A DNA stretch of 64,000 bases from Tanypteryx hageni (GCA_028673005.1 CM054116.1:20717840-20781839); one strand, 5' to 3'; positions 20,441 to 35,435 are shown, counted from the first letter of the stretch. A program made the numbers and translations. Notes: generated by a model not told the origin, from the sequence alone.

Positions 20441-22259
20441 AATTTGATAGATTTTCTAGTAGTTTTTAAAAGTTGCCCTTTTTCTACGCACCATAAAAAA
20501 TTATATACAGATTTTCGTATATTTTTAAGCAATACAACTTTAATATCAAATAACCTGTAGTCAGGCCACCATTGAGACTCAGAGAGGTCCGAGCCACATC
20601 CAGATTTTGAGGCCCCTCGCCGTAATAAATATAAAAATGTTAGGCATTATGTAACCCACTTTGGTGGTCAGGGTTCGCTGAAAGGTTACAGCGGATTACA
20701 CTGGGGGTAGGAGCGTCAAGCTTGCACTATGTAGCACTCGTTCGTAAAATCTTCTGACCTCCTAAAGAAAAGATATGATCCGAAAAAATATATTGGTGAC
20801 AGTGCTTTCCACCCAGACAAGAATGCAGAGCACATTGAAATCGCTCCCTAGAGAAATTCTTTTAAAAAGTAAGTGCAAATTGAAAAATTCTCTGCGTTAA
20901 GTAAGAGGAGTGAGGAGGATCTGATTGAGGGTTTATACCGTTTAGCCAAAACTGGGGAAGTTGTGACACATAATTCTTGGATGTCCTGCAAATGGTATAA
21001 TCGCATTGTACATTTGTTTTTGGCGTGTCCTTTTCTACATTCATTATTGATATTTCGATGTATAAAAAGATTAATAAATACATTTACCTATAAGCTAATA
21101 AAATATTTGAATAATTTTTATTTATGATATGCTTTTCTAGCTATTGTTTATGTAAATTTATTAATTATCGATTAAAAATCAAATTGTAAGTTACGTTCGA
21201 TGTCACTTCATCTTTTCTGAATGGAAGAAGAACAAGGGCCCTCTTTTCGACAAGCCCCCCAGATAGTGCCTGTGCATAATTCCATCTCTGAAAAACTGCC
21301 AAAATTTGAGGGGCCCTTAAGCTTGAGGCCAAATGCCCCCCCCCCCACATTTTCATAGGGCCTGCCTATAGTTATTTTGCACCAGATAACCTTACAGGAC
21401 CGATATAGCTTATGTAATGGCGACCATAAGAAATTTAGTTTAAATCACGTCGGTGTTTTTTATAACATTCCATTCTATATAAATACCAAATTAAGGTAAT
21501 TAACAAATTGTTATAATATCAATTGTGAAATTTTTGTATAACATAAATTACTCATGGAAAAATAGCTAAGTGAAGCTATATTCTACTTACGTACATACAT
21601 ACTTAAGATATATATCAGTAATATAATTTTTGTATTTTTGTATTACGCTGTATCACATTGACAGTGTGTAATTACTCCAACCTACAGAAATGTAGACTTG
21701 TTTGGTAAAACGATCCTCAGATCAATTTATGGCCTGCATAGAACCTGAACAACATGTATATGAAGATATAGCTTTCATTTTATAATAATGTCATGATAGT
21801 AAGACATTAATTTTTATAATCTAAATAATCTATTATGAAACAATGTCATTTTTTTAGATTTTAAACATTTCATAATTTCCATTTAGCATTATCGGTTATA
21901 ATAATAATAATAATTTTAATAACACTGTAGGTCTCAAATAGTCATGGAGCAGGTACATAACAGCAATAGTACATTGCTACAGAATAAATCAGTTCATGAA
22001 CTTAGAAATTCTTGAACACTATAAAAATTATTATTTAACAATCAACATTTGAATCTTTTCTAATGATAGGAATACTTGAATAACATTTAACATTACAAGG
22101 TAAAATGTTATAAGGCACTGAGGTGGCATTGTTGATAGACTATAATCCTTGATATGAACATCATCTTTGTGTCCTGTATTATAATTGTAAAGCTTCTGAT
22201 TAGATTGGAACAGTGAAGAGTTTTGTTTTACAAATATACAACAATTTAAAAAATACATA

Positions 22260-22263
<4 letters not shown>

Positions 22264-22329
<66 letters not shown>
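22264..22329. repeat. (AT)n microsatellite, copy 2
   Basis: This is the copy 2 equivalent of the AT run at 1424-1488, ending in ACACATATATATG. Confidence 0.97.
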
Positions 22330-22337
<8 letters not shown>

Positions 22338-25300
22338 TATGGGGTATTGTGATTATGCCTAAAGAAATATACAATGGTTTACCAGGAGAGCTTTAATGGC
22401 CGGCTTTTTTCAGGAAGAAGACTTTATTGGCATATTTATCATGAACCCAAAAGATTATTCCATATGACAAATAAGAATGAATCTTTTCATTATATAATAA
22501 TTTTAACATCTCAATATTGAAAATTTTGAATAATCTATGTAGCATAAAATTTCCAGTTGATAATTTTCACTTTCTCCAATGACAGTGCTCGAATGAAAGT
22601 CGGCAACGCTGGTCACCAAGACCCACGTGTCTCCCCGCCCTCAGAAGCTAACAAGTGGCTCTCATCATTGCGATGGACAGTGGGGCTGCTTTTTTAATAG
22701 ATTCTTTATTTAAGGAGCTGAATAAGGTAAAATTATCACTCAACTATGTTAGAGAACATCATTACGATAATAATGAATCAAACATGTTGGGGAGTAAATC
22801 AGGATAGGAATAATAAACACAAGAGGATTTATATTCCCAGTACAGCTCATTCATTAAGTTTAGTTTTGAATGCCTGGGCAAAAATGTAGTACAAAGTGTT
22901 GCACTGCATATCTATACTATAGTAAATCTGCTTCTAACTTATGAGATATCATATAGGAGGATACTCTAGTTGGTAGCATGAACTAAGGCAGGTGGCATCT
23001 GGATGCGCAGAAGGCATGGAATGTCACTTGGTTTCCGTCACTCCTTCACTTGGCCATTCAGCATCAGTCTGTTACAGCAGCTTTTAGGGTGCTGTTTGTA
23101 CATTTGCGGCATAATTTTCGTGTTTATTTACTTGTTTTACAATTGAGATTTAAACGGTGGTGTTCTAAAATTGAGAGCGAAGGAAGTAAGCACAATGTTT
23201 TGCACAAACAAGCAAGATAAATCATATATAAAGTGTATCGGTACTCGGGACCAGCGGAACAGGGTTGCGAAACAGGCAACTGCCTAGGGTGCCAAAGATT
23301 GAGAGGCGGAATGAAGAGTCAATGATTTGATTTCACAGCACTGTATATGTGTGTGTCTGTATTCTTTTCTTTAAGTAATGTATACTTATCATTCATCTTT
23401 GATTGATTCATTTTGCTATATTTTTCACATGCATTTGTGTTGTATAAACCTTTATATTCAAAATGATTTCAATTCCTCTTCAATGCTGTGCACTACCCCA
23501 ATCCTAAAAGTATAAGAAGAACTAGCGGTCTGAAGATGTTGGCGTACCAACTAAAATATGCGCCTAAAGTTATGATTTGCTTAATCTCTTGCTAAAAAAT
23601 TATCATCTTAATGCCCATTTTTACCACTGTTACTAACCATAAAGCTTTTTAATGTGGAAAGATATTGTTTTTAGTAATTATGAAAAAATATTTAATAATA
23701 AATACAAGCTTTAATTAATATTATATTTAAGTAATACCGGTGCTTATAGACATCATTGTGTAATTACTAATAAAAGTAATTTTCAACTGTTAGATTTTAA
23801 GTCACATTTATATTGGAGTAGAGTGCCAAAAAATTGTTTGCCAAGAGTGCCAAACTGTCAGTAGTACAAAAACGAGATGGAGCATGCAGATGATTCAACA
23901 CGTACGGCAGGTTACAATGTTGCCAGTTGTCAAGAGCAAACAGCGAGCGCCTGTGGCATATCATGCATCATGCATTGCTTTCTGAGCAAAAGCTTATGCA
24001 GGCTGCCGGTTTGGCAGCAATGTAACGTGTATTTCTCTCTCTCACTCTGCGCAGTAATGTTGACTCACCTGCCTTTGTCGTGCTATAAACTATATTAGGG
24101 GGATACTAATGTTTAGGCACTTTCAGATGAGCTGGAGACACGACGATATTATGTGTGTAGGACCTTGTGCATAACTGCCTAGACAAATCAAAAACCTCAT
24201 AAATGTCAAATAATGCAGCTGCTATAAAATTACATAGAAGTCTAAACAAATATTTAAGGTATATGTATTTCTGATTGTGCTACAAAATACAAGCTGACGG
24301 GTTTGTAAATGTGGAAGTGTTGATGTATTGCAGCATTTTTGTGTTCCGAATCTCCCAGCAGAACAGGAAAAATTATTTCTGATCAATTAATTGAAAATAT
24401 TGCTTGATGAGATAAAAGGATGGAAAAAATCATTTAATGGGTGGTGACAGACTTTCAAAATTTATTATCTCTTTATCCATTCATTTCAGTGAACAGTTTT
24501 CTCACGATGCCAACAAAAGACAAGATATTAAGGGGATTAACTTAACTGTAAATGTGAAGGCCATAGCTATTTACAAGCCCTCATTATTCTGCAGTAGAAC
24601 AGTTTGAATGTGTAACGTTCCTTAATTTCCAGAGCAGATCTGTGATAAATGCATAAAAATGATGCTATCAAATAGTCAAGCAGTGGACTTGAAATTTCTT
24701 AATTATGAACGAAATGTGCGCGTGTATTATTGGCTAATCAACCTCTTCTTGGATTATTATAGCCATAGCTCCTTCCACACTGAACACACTCACAGAGAAG
24801 GAGGGGATCCCAGTGAGGGCTCCTCAAACCACACAAACAGGAGGTCGGATCACCTTGGAAAAAATCCTACCTTCGCAGGATTCAGGCCTGCTGTGTTTTC
24901 TTTGGGGAACCATATTTCAAGTACTTTACTACTATTTTTTTAAATGTTTATGTTATTTTGTAATAGCCTTTTGTCTGTGAATTAATAAATAATAATAAAT
25001 CTTTTATTGCAGGTTCAGAATGTCTCAATTAATTTTATAACAAAAACTTCATTGTTGAGGAGCAACAGCTAAGATATTATGATGAATTCTGCTCAAATAG
25101 AAGGGTAAAGGGGTAATCCATCACTGAAATATTAAACATTCAGGATGTACAGGGATGCTTGAACTCCAGGGAACTTCAATCTCCTACCTGAATCAATAAT
25201 GCTAAGACCACAGAGGCCAACACGTTGTCTTTCAACTGGATATCCAGGACAATTGCAAGTCAACTTTTGAGAACCTGCTCTATATATGATTTCAAAGAAT

Positions 25301-27022
25301 CTCCAAGCAGCCCAAGTGTTAGTGTTGCTGCTATGCTTGAACAAGTTTTGCTGAATTTACTTATATCTTTTTGTTAAAAACTAAAAATTGTGTTTTTGGT
25401 AGCATGCAGTGCAGTCATTACCTAAGTTCTAGCCACCTGTGGTTCAGAAACATCAAGTGTGAAATGCCTCCATACTTGAGCTTACCTGGTCAGAGATGTG
25501 GATTATATTTAATGTGACTGAAAGACTGTGAAATGCGCTCACACTGTAAAAATAAATAAATAAAATATCCAATACCCTGTCTTATATTCAATTTTACTGT
25601 TTCTTGAATGCTGATATTTGCTTTACCTGCTTCACACTAAGATTTAAATAGAATTAAGGATTTTGTAGCTTTTCACTATAATAAACGAGCTGTATACATT
25701 ATCTGTCTTATGAAATTCCGCAGATAATTAAAAACTGGTTATGCAGGAGCATTTCCTCTTTTTAAGAATATAATTGTTTTTAGCATTCAGTGGTTTTTTA
25801 TTGTTCGGTTTTACAATTCTTTTCAGATCTGAATAATTTGGATATTGAAACAGTGTTGCCTTTCCAAAACTTAAAATATCTGTAGAATCAGAAAGAAAAA
25901 TCTGTAGAATTATCTGTTAAAGGAATATTTATGCTCAAATTTTGTTTTATATATGTAAATTTAGAAAAAACTAAACACGGTTATTTTACTTGCTTTACTA
26001 AAGAAATAAATCAGTTTTTTATGATAATAATTATTTATTAATGGAAAAAGAAATACATCTGTTAGGAATATATAATGCAACTAGGTATGGCAAGAAAACT
26101 AAATGGCTCAACCCTAAATGAAAAATATGTAAATCGATAAAATATTTTTATGAATACATATGATGAAAAAGGTAAATGAAAATTTTTAATTCCCTTTAAT
26201 TTACTACAACGTGATTTAGGACTATACTTAACGATTATATTTCTCTCCTGCCTTGATCGCTCTCTTTAACAGTGACTTTCTTGCATTAAAATTATAACGA
26301 TATGCATTCTTTATGAATTGTTTTGTTAATATTAAACCTGCATTAAGGAGAATATCTAACGTAAGACATTACTAAGGGTAAAGTGTTTACGATAGTCGCA
26401 GGTAGGTGTTGTAGTGATGGCAACAAAAAAAATAGTGCTTTACATATCTCAAACAAAACATTATATGGAAAATGTTTCAAACATAGGTTATTGAAAATGT
26501 AATTTCCTACAACTTTTATTCCAATACATATATACACTCATCAAATATTAAACCAAATATTTCAAAAGAATCTGATGTGGCCGCCACATTACTTTCTCCA
26601 TGACTAATATTTCAAAAAATTACAAACAGTGGTTGTGGCAGCTAAAAAGTATGGTTTTTAAAAATGTTTCGAACAAATGTTGTAGAATATTCAATTTCCT
26701 GCAACATTTATACACCCATACATATACCCATTGATATAAAATTTCCAAAATTTTGACAGTATATATTTATCAAAGCTTTCACTTTGTTCAAATCTAATAC
26801 AACAATGCATTTAATATTGAATTCACATACACATAACATTTAAAAGACAAAAGTAATCAATTAAAATCTTTTTTAACACTTAGAATATACCTAATCATAC
26901 TTATAATTCAAAGTTTAGTATAAAAATTTAGGTCTGTGCGGGACCTTCTACTAGAAAGTGTAGTTAAATTGAGATGTGCTAGTATATCATTATAGGAAAT
27001 ATCGACCAGTGAAATTACCATT

Positions 27023-27219
27023 TTAAATGGCAATCGATCTCAGAAATTTCTGCTGGACTCGTTCCATCATGTGGGAGTCCATTTCATAATATGGGCTCCA
27101 ATTGACTGAACAATACTCCAGCTGACTGCGGACGCACAGCAGTGACAGCAAATAAATTAGTAAAATCAGTTGTATTCCTGCATATAAATCCAAGAGATTC
27201 GATTGCTGCATTTGAAATA
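27023..27219 (-). pseudogene. LINE reverse-transcriptase C-terminal fragment, copy 2
   Basis: This is the copy 2 equivalent of 6182-6378. The translated fragment is identical, including the LEYCSVNWSP motif. Confidence 0.8.
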
Positions 27220-28323
27220 TAGTAGAAGCCCTCATAACTGACCTTCGCTTAACCGACTCGCTTGATTAACTGATGTTTTATGCCCCTAGTTCTGAAAACT
27301 GAAATCCACAGTCGAGTGCAACATTTTACATAAAACGACTAGTTTAAAAGCGTTTAAACCATTCCTTTCCTTACGCATGAATCTCACGAGTTGTTCTTTG
27401 TGCTAAAATGTTTCTCATTACATAGTAATCCAGTCTAGTACGCATCTGCTGTCAGTTGTCCCACATACTAGTACTGTTCATTGTTATTTTAGTTATGATA
27501 TTTAATCAATATAAAATTATGTATATATATATATTATATATTCATATTTATTTATAGGATATGGGTGAGATAAGAAAGAGAGTGGTTGTTTCCATGAAAA
27601 CTAAGCTTGATGCTCTGGAGAGAATTGATAGGGGTGTGTCAGTAAGACAAATTTCTGTGGAATTAGGTGTTGGAGAGACAACTGTGAAAGACTGGGAATA
27701 AAAGCTTGAATCTAGAATGATTTTGCAGTCAGATTGCAACACAAGTGTCTTTATCTTCCCATTCAACATTAAAGAAATCAAAATTGGAAATTTTAGAAGA
27801 TGCATTATGGCTGTGGTTTATGCAAGATAGACATCATGGAATTTCAATCAGTGGACCCATACCCAAGGAAAAGGACCTAACCCTAAATCAAAAAATTGGT
27901 CGTTCGCAGAAATTTACTGCAAGTAATGGATGGCTTGGACATTGGAAAAAACGTCATGGTATCCATGTATTAATCATCACTGGAGAGAAGTTATCGTCTG
28001 ATCAGCATGCTGCTCAAAAATTTCTGCAGGATTTAAGAGAGCTTATCGACCGAGATAAATTTGTTGGAGGACAACTCTGCAATATAGACGAAACAGGTCT
28101 AAATTACAAAATGTTACCAACAAAAACGATGGCAAAAAAGGATGAGCCGGCAGCATCAGGATACAAATAATCCAAAGAAAGACTCATGTAGCTGCCAGCA
28201 GCAATGCAGCTGGAACTCACAAATTGCCACATTTATAGTTGGTAAATCAAAAACTCCCAGAGATTTTAAAAGTATAAATCGTTTGTCTTCTCCAGTTTAC
28301 TACCACTACTACTAATTGAGTCA
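27220..28323 (+). mobile_element. Tigger/pogo-like DNA transposon relic, copy 2
   Basis: This is the same relic in copy 2, with the same truncation and the same frameshifts. It carries several private substitutions: near 27830-27960 the translated helix-turn-helix region differs at about ten residues from copy 1. The shared lesions show that the element was already dead before the unit was duplicated. Confidence 0.85.
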
Positions 28324-28628
28324 CACCACAAGAGTGTAGATTAACTGTGTGAGAATACTGGTATTGTGGTATTATGTAACTTGGAGTAGGATATACACTG
28401 GAAAGATGTGCAGCAAAGAGATTAGCAGATTCCTGAAATGAACATAATTCCACAATCTACTTGTATTCGATGGAATGGAATCTTGAACACAACTAGTATA
28501 GGAGAGGTAACAAACTTTTGACAATGAGTCTCATTTAGCATGAAGAGATGCAAAGGAATTGTAATCTACACCAGATCTACTTATTTTAAGCTTCTTGTGG
28601 GTTATTTTCCTATCATATATTAATGAAA

Positions 28629-29201
28629 TTAATTTTTACTAAACCAGTTGGGTAAGTGGGATGATCCATTCTTGTGTAAAATTTCAGGAACATACAGATT
28701 AATGGTATTATTTTCAAAATCATAAAAATAACAAACAGAATCATCTAATTGTTTTTCAGTCAATATAAACCAATCTATAGAGATAAAGTAATCTATCATT
28801 GCAGAATATTTTCCTTTCCTAAAGTTGACTGTTTCAAAATTAATATCTACACGTGGGGATACACCTACATGAAATTCACACATAAGAGGAGGATGATAGG
28901 CATTACACGGCAAAAGTCACATCAACATCATACGCACTGTTCAATGAGCACTTTTTAATATCTGTTAAACACAAATCCAGAATCTCGCCATATTGCTTGG
29001 TAAATAAGTTTTTTGTACAAAATTCAGATATTGGCAGTGAGGTAAACTTCAGGAAAGAATGTTGACCAATTATTACCTGGCAAATTGAATCGCCAAACAT
29101 AAGCGAATGGGCGTCTGTACAAAAATATGCAAGACGCTTTACTTCTTCGCGATATTTTTGGTATATGCCTTGGTCAGATTTGGGAGGAATGTAAACACAT
29201 C
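28629..29201 (-). pseudogene. LINE endonuclease/reverse-transcriptase junction fragment, copy 2
   Basis: This is the copy 2 equivalent of 7786-8358. It has the same frameshift and only two or three substitutions relative to copy 1. Confidence 0.8.
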
Positions 29202-30532
29202 ATTAAATAGTTTAAGAGATGGAGATGACACCATGAGAAAATTGTATCCAATGTTACACGAGGATGTAGCTTAAAGTTGATAAGATTTTAACATAAAATC
29301 AACACCAATTAGCACTCAACCTTCCCTTTTCTTAATACTTGTACAATCACTGCAATCAGTTCTCTAAATTTTATAAATAAAAAGTGCCTATTGGGAATCG
29401 CATGTATCGCGTGTTAGCCAAGTCTCATAGAATAATATGATAGTATGCGGAAATATTAGTTACAAATTTCTTAAATGTTTATCTATCACTATTTTGGGAA
29501 CAAAGGAGTAATCTCCGCTCTTCATAACATTTTTATAATGACGACAGTTTATTGATTTTAGTAGGATTGTCGATGTAATTATTTAATTTTGAGTCATGTT
29601 CTATTCCAGGCGATATTTTAAGCATGTAAACAATTTTAAAAAATCGTTCCACCGTATATATGAAAATAGTTTTTAACTTGAACGAGAATTTCTAAATTTA
29701 CTTAAAGTTCCTTTAAAAATGAAACCAAAAGGAATGTATGATTTTATAAATAAATTTAAAGTTATTTTGATGTATACAATATCAACAAAATAAACATTAA
29801 AGAAAGACTAAAATAGTATAAAATTCTAGATATCGTACAAGGAGACGCTACGGACTGTAACTCACAGATTCGGTTCATCTTCTACCAGTGGAGAGTGTTG
29901 TTAAATATCTATAAGAATACCTTTTCGGAATTTCGAGCCAATGGCTTTAACTTTAAAGGAAATAATTAATTAAAAAGTGCAAAAAAATGGACCGATTTTC
30001 AAATGCTTGTAACTTCGCTATCTCTGGAGTCTCTATGCTAGAGATAACGCTTAACATAAATCTCGCGTCCCGTACTTTTGGCATTCGAGACTCCCGCTTG
30101 CGAATTTTCTTCTCCTGCAAAATGTCCTTTTCCCTACAGGTTTTTATATCCCAATCTTCAGAAAGTAATTGAACACTTCTAATTTCTTTACGCAGGGGAA
30201 TTACTTTTAATTAATTAATAATTATCGCTCAATTTTGGCTGGTAATTAAAATTAAGCATATTATTTTTGTAAGCCATTAGCAGCATTGTCATTTTAAAAC
30301 GATAAAAAAATTGTCGGAATAATTTAAAGTTAAAAAGAATAATATTACCTTTATGATTCACTACATCACTCATTAAGGAAACTCCTCCCGTAGTGGAGTG
30401 TGTTTAACAGTAAGGCAATAAATAACCCGTCAAACTGCCACTTGATTTAAACTCTCATACGAGACCGTTTCATTGTGTCAAACACTGGAAAAATCTTCGG
30501 TACTTGTCCTGTGAGATAATTCCCTTCCTTCC

Positions 30533-30888
30533 TTCATAATTCGCACATTATACAGAGGAACCGAAAAGCTGTCACACACTCGGTGGAAATCTTTTCCTAC
30601 TTGGGCCGAGCTCCCAAGGATAGTTTTCGTTGCGAAAATTGAAGTCCCGGGTTTGATTCCGGGGAATATCCTTCCAATTTGATTTACATGGGAAATCTGA
30701 AACCCAGCGAGCAGGGAAATTTTCTCTTGCACATTAAAATATCTTAGAATTGTAATATCGGAGCGGGATTTGCACCGTTCTCTGAGAGAAGGAATGGAGA
30801 TTCTAATTTTTATCGTAAAACGCTGCTTATCCATCTTATTTCTTCGAATTTCGCGTAAATACTGCCGTTTTTATCACTCATTACGAGG
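30533..30888 (+). mobile_element. SINE-like dispersed repeat, copy 2, forward
   Basis: This is the copy 2 equivalent of 9690-10045, identical as far as I can see. It has the same B-box-like GTTTGATTCCGGGG. Confidence 0.55.
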
Positions 30889-30890
30889 GT

Positions 30891-30904
30891 GTAGCCATAG
30901 CAAC
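30891..30904 (+). promoter_or_regulatory. X-box match GTAGCCATAGCAAC, copy 2
   Basis: This is identical to the copy 1 site at 10048-10061, at the same distance from the gene start. Confidence 0.45.
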
Positions 30905-31638
30905 AACTATTGATGGACTCGGATTCGGAATAGTCTAATAAATACACGTATTGTTTCTGTCGAACGAAAATACGCGTGTTCAATTTAATATCCCGTTCGA
31001 ATGTATTTGTCATATTTTATAACGTTCAATTATGAAATTTGAGAACACAAGGAGCAACATATCTGCGGTGATTTTAAAGCTATTAGAGCCAATATAAGTA
31101 GGTATTAAATAAATGATTAAATGGAAAGCTCGCATCGTTAGTTCTGTTTGGGTCGTCTTATTATTATGTTATGCAGAGACATACTTTTCCTTCCTGTTTG
31201 TTGTTGCCAACGAAAACAATCTTCGTAACCCATGAAGTAAACAAGATCTAATTGTAAGTAATAACTTTTATTTTCTTTATCGCGCCTACTGAACATATTG
31301 ATTGAAAGGAAATGGATTATTCAGGACGAAGAAGTGAACTAAAATACGTGTAGTTTCGTTACGTTTACCTACACTCAGCTTTTGTAAGTCAAAAGACATA
31401 AATAATTTACGACGAAGGAATGAGCGTGAGTGTAAAGATTAACGTACTTCATCTCAAGTGAGGTATGTATGAGTTAAATAATAATTCAATTTTCGATTGT
31501 TCTATCGCAAATTCTGTATTTCTTTGGCATCGCTTCTGATATGTCCTTTAGCAGTGCTTAGAATTTAAATTTATCTTGTTTTCTAAATTGATTATGTCAA
31601 ACAATGGAGGCTTATTTCTTGTGTCGTCTCTGTTGGCC

Positions 31639-31652
31639 GTTACCGTGGAAAC
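31639..31652 (+). promoter_or_regulatory. X-box-like motif GTTACCGTGGAAAC, copy 2
   Basis: This is identical in sequence and position to the copy 1 motif at 10796-10809. Confidence 0.45.
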
Positions 31653-32725
31653 CACACGATTCAGAACTAGTTCATTCTTGTTGAAAAAACTAAAGAAGAC
31701 GGAGCGGAATATGAGCGGGAGAGGTAATTAACTTGTTTTTCACCAATATTATTGAAAATCTGGCATATTTCAGAACTCGGAACGTAGCCTAGCTCAGTTG
31801 ATTAGTGCAATTTTAATTAAATGCATGGTTACTTGTCGTTGCAATCAACGATCGCTATTCTAGCCCTAATTTCATCGGTACATTTGGATTCTCTCGTTAT
31901 CATGCTAGCAAGGTGCTTTACTTTACGATCTGAAACTGGTTCCGATGGCTTTCCAACTTACGTTCAAGTTTTTCCTTTCTCCATATCCAAATCAACTTGG
32001 ATTTTTTCTCATTCGTTTCCTAGGATAATTTTGCTTATTTAACCTTAGCTGTGTCCGTCCGTCTTTCGAAGCATTCGTCCTCGCTACAAAGACTAACTAT
32101 TAATGCTTACACAACCAGTAAATTACTTATATAATCCTATCTCCTACAACATCTTGCTTAGCTTGAAACCATCAAAGTAGGCTTACGAGTTAATACAAAC
32201 TATAGTTTTAAGAAATTCTTTTCTTTTTGACAATCTTTGAATAGTTCAAAATGTAAAAGAAAGAGCAAAGCCGTCGACATACGTTAAATCCGAAATTCTT
32301 TTCTCATTTGTGTCGGCAGATTTTTATGATGAGTTAGCGAACGATGTTGCCCTAGGGCTGGCAATTTTTTTATCCTGCCTGCTCCTGGCGTTCTGGGTAT
32401 GGGAGGTCATTAGGCGGTACTGCGTCGGGCGCAGTAGAAGATGGAATGTTGAAGACGGCGTGCCCGACGTGGTGCATGATACCGCCAATTTGCCTGTAAG
32501 TATAATACGCGTATACTTGCGATTACATTCTTCTTCTTCTCTTATCGTATAAACCCTTCTAGTGGGTTATTTTATGTTCTTATTAACAAAAAAGTTTCTG
32601 CTCTGATCCGCCTTCGGATCCCAAAGTATCATTTATGTATTTATTTATATATATTGAGAAACTTCGTCAACCTCACTTCATATCTACATAATTACGTCAA
32701 CTCATATTGTTGTTTTCTTATTCAG

Positions 32726-32776
32726 AATGAAGAGATTCCACGAGGAATCCTCAAAAAACATCAGGACCAGTAACAC
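32726..32776 (+). other. Cassette exon with in-frame stop, copy 2
   Basis: This matches 11883-11933 exactly, with the same splice sites and the same TAA. The stop is therefore ancestral to the duplication, not a private mutation. Confidence 0.5.
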
Positions 32777-32982
32777 GTGAGTGTTTATCACCATGTTCTG
32801 ATTTTTCTGCATATACATATTTACTCTGATGCATGAGTGGTGATGGTGCCAGTCATAGATGAAAATCTTTTTCTCTCTCAAAGATTTTAATGTATTAAAT
32901 TATAGCTCACTTCCCAAAACTTGTTAAGATTGATAAGATTGTTAGTATGTCAGCTGATACTACCAATAGGTAGTAACATTGG

Positions 32983-34794
32983 TGGGGATTGCCATCCCGG
33001 GGGGATTTTCTAATCCCGGGGTTACGGGATTGTGATTTTTTCAATCCCGGGATCGAGGAAAAGTGGTGGGAAATGAAAAACACACAATATTTTTAAACAA
33101 TAATTTTGATCCATACACAGACATGAAATCATCATATGCAGTTATGGAAGTAATATCAAGTTTTCACAAAATTTAAGTAACGTCAATGAAAATAACTTTT
33201 TATCAGCAGGTAAAACTAAAATCAAACACGTATTTTTGGAGAAAATGTAAAGGAAATTTAAATAACTAAAGTAGCAATTGTTGCGGTATCTTAAATTAAA
33301 TTAAATGGATTGCATTTATGTAAATTAAACGGTACTATTAGATTAAGGTTCTCCTCACTTAAAAGCTATTCACAAATTTCTGAAGTACGCCCTTAAAAAA
33401 CAAAGTGCATCTAATGTCGGGTCACTCATTCTTGATCTGTATTTATTGCACAGCATCCCTGCTGATGAAAAAGCCCTTTCTGATTCTACACTAGTAGGAG
33501 GAATAGCTAGCAACTGCTGGTAAAGAAACTGCAGATTTTCTCATTTACGTCCATTTTCACGGAAATCCTTTTGCTCTGGTGCTATTGATAATGCTAGATC
33601 ATTTGAATTATAGCAGGAGGATTATTTCTTGAGAGTAACTAAACATTGGGTAATGACCGAATCGAGTTCTTTCTTTAACTTCTCTGAATATGATGTACCA
33701 GTCTCAAAACGTTCAGATGCTGCCGTTCGCTTAGTGTGTAAGTCATCATTTATAGATCGGCTTCTTGATGCTGATGAAACTTGCTCTTCTTTCTTGTCCA
33801 GTGCTTCATATGTTTTACTAATATTACAATAACATGTACTCGGGTTTTCTGTAACAAACATCTTTATGTTCGCTAGTGATGGCACAGAAAATATATTATC
33901 ACGAGCCTGTGACCCGTACTGAAGATACCTCAATACCCCTGATAACTTAGTTCGTCTCTTCATTATTTGATTTTTCATATTATGTCCTAACTCTGTATTC
34001 ACATCATTCAGTTTCTTCATCATGATTTCCAACGCTGTCTCACGCGTCAAAAGATTTGCATCTCTTCGGCAAAGAGCTTCCATAGCAATTTTCGCTGGCT
34101 GCAGTGTTGCAAAAATAGAAGAAGCAAGTTCATGTTCACTCTCACTAAATGATATATCGGAATTCAGATCGATTCATTATGCAGGTTTTAAGCAATATAA
34201 AACGTTCGATCATTTCAACTAAACTGTTCCAGCGAGTTCTTATATCCATAACAAGTGATTTTTCCTCCCCCTATTGTTCGATTACATATTTCTGAAGGAA
34301 TCTCTCGTTATTTGCGAGTGATTTTCTGAAGAGAATAACAGTTTTCCTTATTTTTTGAATCAATAACTTAAAGTTTGTTTCTGATAGTTTGTAAGCCCCT
34401 CCGCCTTCAAACGAATCATCTTCGTCTGTTTCATCACTCGAGGAAAAGGATTCATCACTTGATTCATGTCCTTCCGATTCCGCGAATTCCATTTCTTCTT
34501 GATAATATTCATTCTTCTTTAGGTTTGCCACACCCCAAAGGATATTTTTCATTTTTTTCGTTGTTCTTATTTTCCAAGAATGATGACATATCATAAACTC
34601 AGATAAAAAGCAGTAATACTCATTGAATTCCAACGACTTATATATTTTATTATACATCAAATACAATTTAATAGTTGGCGCCACCTGATAGCAAAAGCAA
34701 ATATGTCAATCCCGAAATCCCGGGATTTAGGTTTACCTAATCCCGAGATTTCGGGATAGAAATTTTGGACGGGATCCCGGGACTGCAATCCCTA
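32983..34794 (-). mobile_element. hAT transposon relic in an intron, copy 2
   Basis: This is the same insertion, with the same AACATTGG duplication at 32975-32982 and 34795-34802 and the same broken transposase frames. Only a few substitutions separate it from copy 1, so it was inserted and decayed before the unit was duplicated. Confidence 0.93.
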
Positions 34795-35314
34795 AACATT
34801 GGAGGTGCAAAAAGTACAGGTTCTAAGAATCTTTTCCGGAAATTATCGGACAACTGTAGTAGAACATTTGTGGGGATCCGTTGCACGGAACACATTTACA
34901 TTAAAACGGTCTGTGGAAGTTGGTATTGTAAAAATATTCAGATTTGTTCATATGGACACGGTACGAGTGGAGACACTGAAATCATTTTGTGATTTTAACG
35001 ACAAATTTTGTCGCATACGAGCACAAGATTTCTGAGACTTATGCTTACTCTTGAAAGAATAAATACTAAAAATGGTTCAACAGCTTATTTTTTTATCAGT
35101 TAAAATGCACCCGTTATTCTTCCGAAATTTGCCGAAGATCCTAAGTCAGAACTTTGGTTCTAGTTCTTACACAATGTTGATGCCATTTCCAAAGTGGAGG
35201 GGAAGCCGCATGTGAATTTTTGCGCATGTATAAGAATTTGGAAGAGAAAGAAATCTAAGTTATTTCCGCCCAAAGTGAAAGAATTGGAGAGGAAAAGTGC
35301 TAACGATGGTACAG

Positions 35315-35435
35315 CCTTCCCTCGTTTTACGAACTTAATTCGTTCCACGAAAACTGTTCGTCATGCGAAAACTCGTAAAACAAAGATTATTTTCCCATTG
35401 CATCGTCAAACGGTAGTTCGTAAAACGAGGGAAGG
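35315..35435. mobile_element. Short MITE with 20-bp inverted repeats, copy 2
   Basis: This is the copy 2 equivalent of 14472-14592, with the same perfect terminal inverted repeats. Confidence 0.85.

Larger units (their letters stand above)
1..20997. repeat. Tandem array unit, copy 1 (window starts inside a unit)
   Basis: Position 1 aligns with position 20998, and the match runs on to the end of copy 2. The offset is 20997 at the start, 20841 after about 709, 20843 after about 6.7 kb, and about 20822 from 17 to 19.7 kb. The shifts come from small indels: a poly-C run at 341-354 that is shorter in the other copies, a 153-bp insertion at 556-708, an AT microsatellite, and small differences near 16.3 kb. 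The unit contains one spliced gene and several old transposons that are shared with copy 2. Because the window begins mid-unit, the array may continue to the left. Confidence 0.97.

Noticed and set aside
20862..21127. Plus-strand frame with KRSEEDLIEGLYRLAKTGEV at the unit junction
   Set aside because: It is open in both copies but has no recognised domain, and lies downstream of the polyadenylation signal of the membrane-protein gene. It may be transposon debris. It was kept out of the feature list for lack of support.
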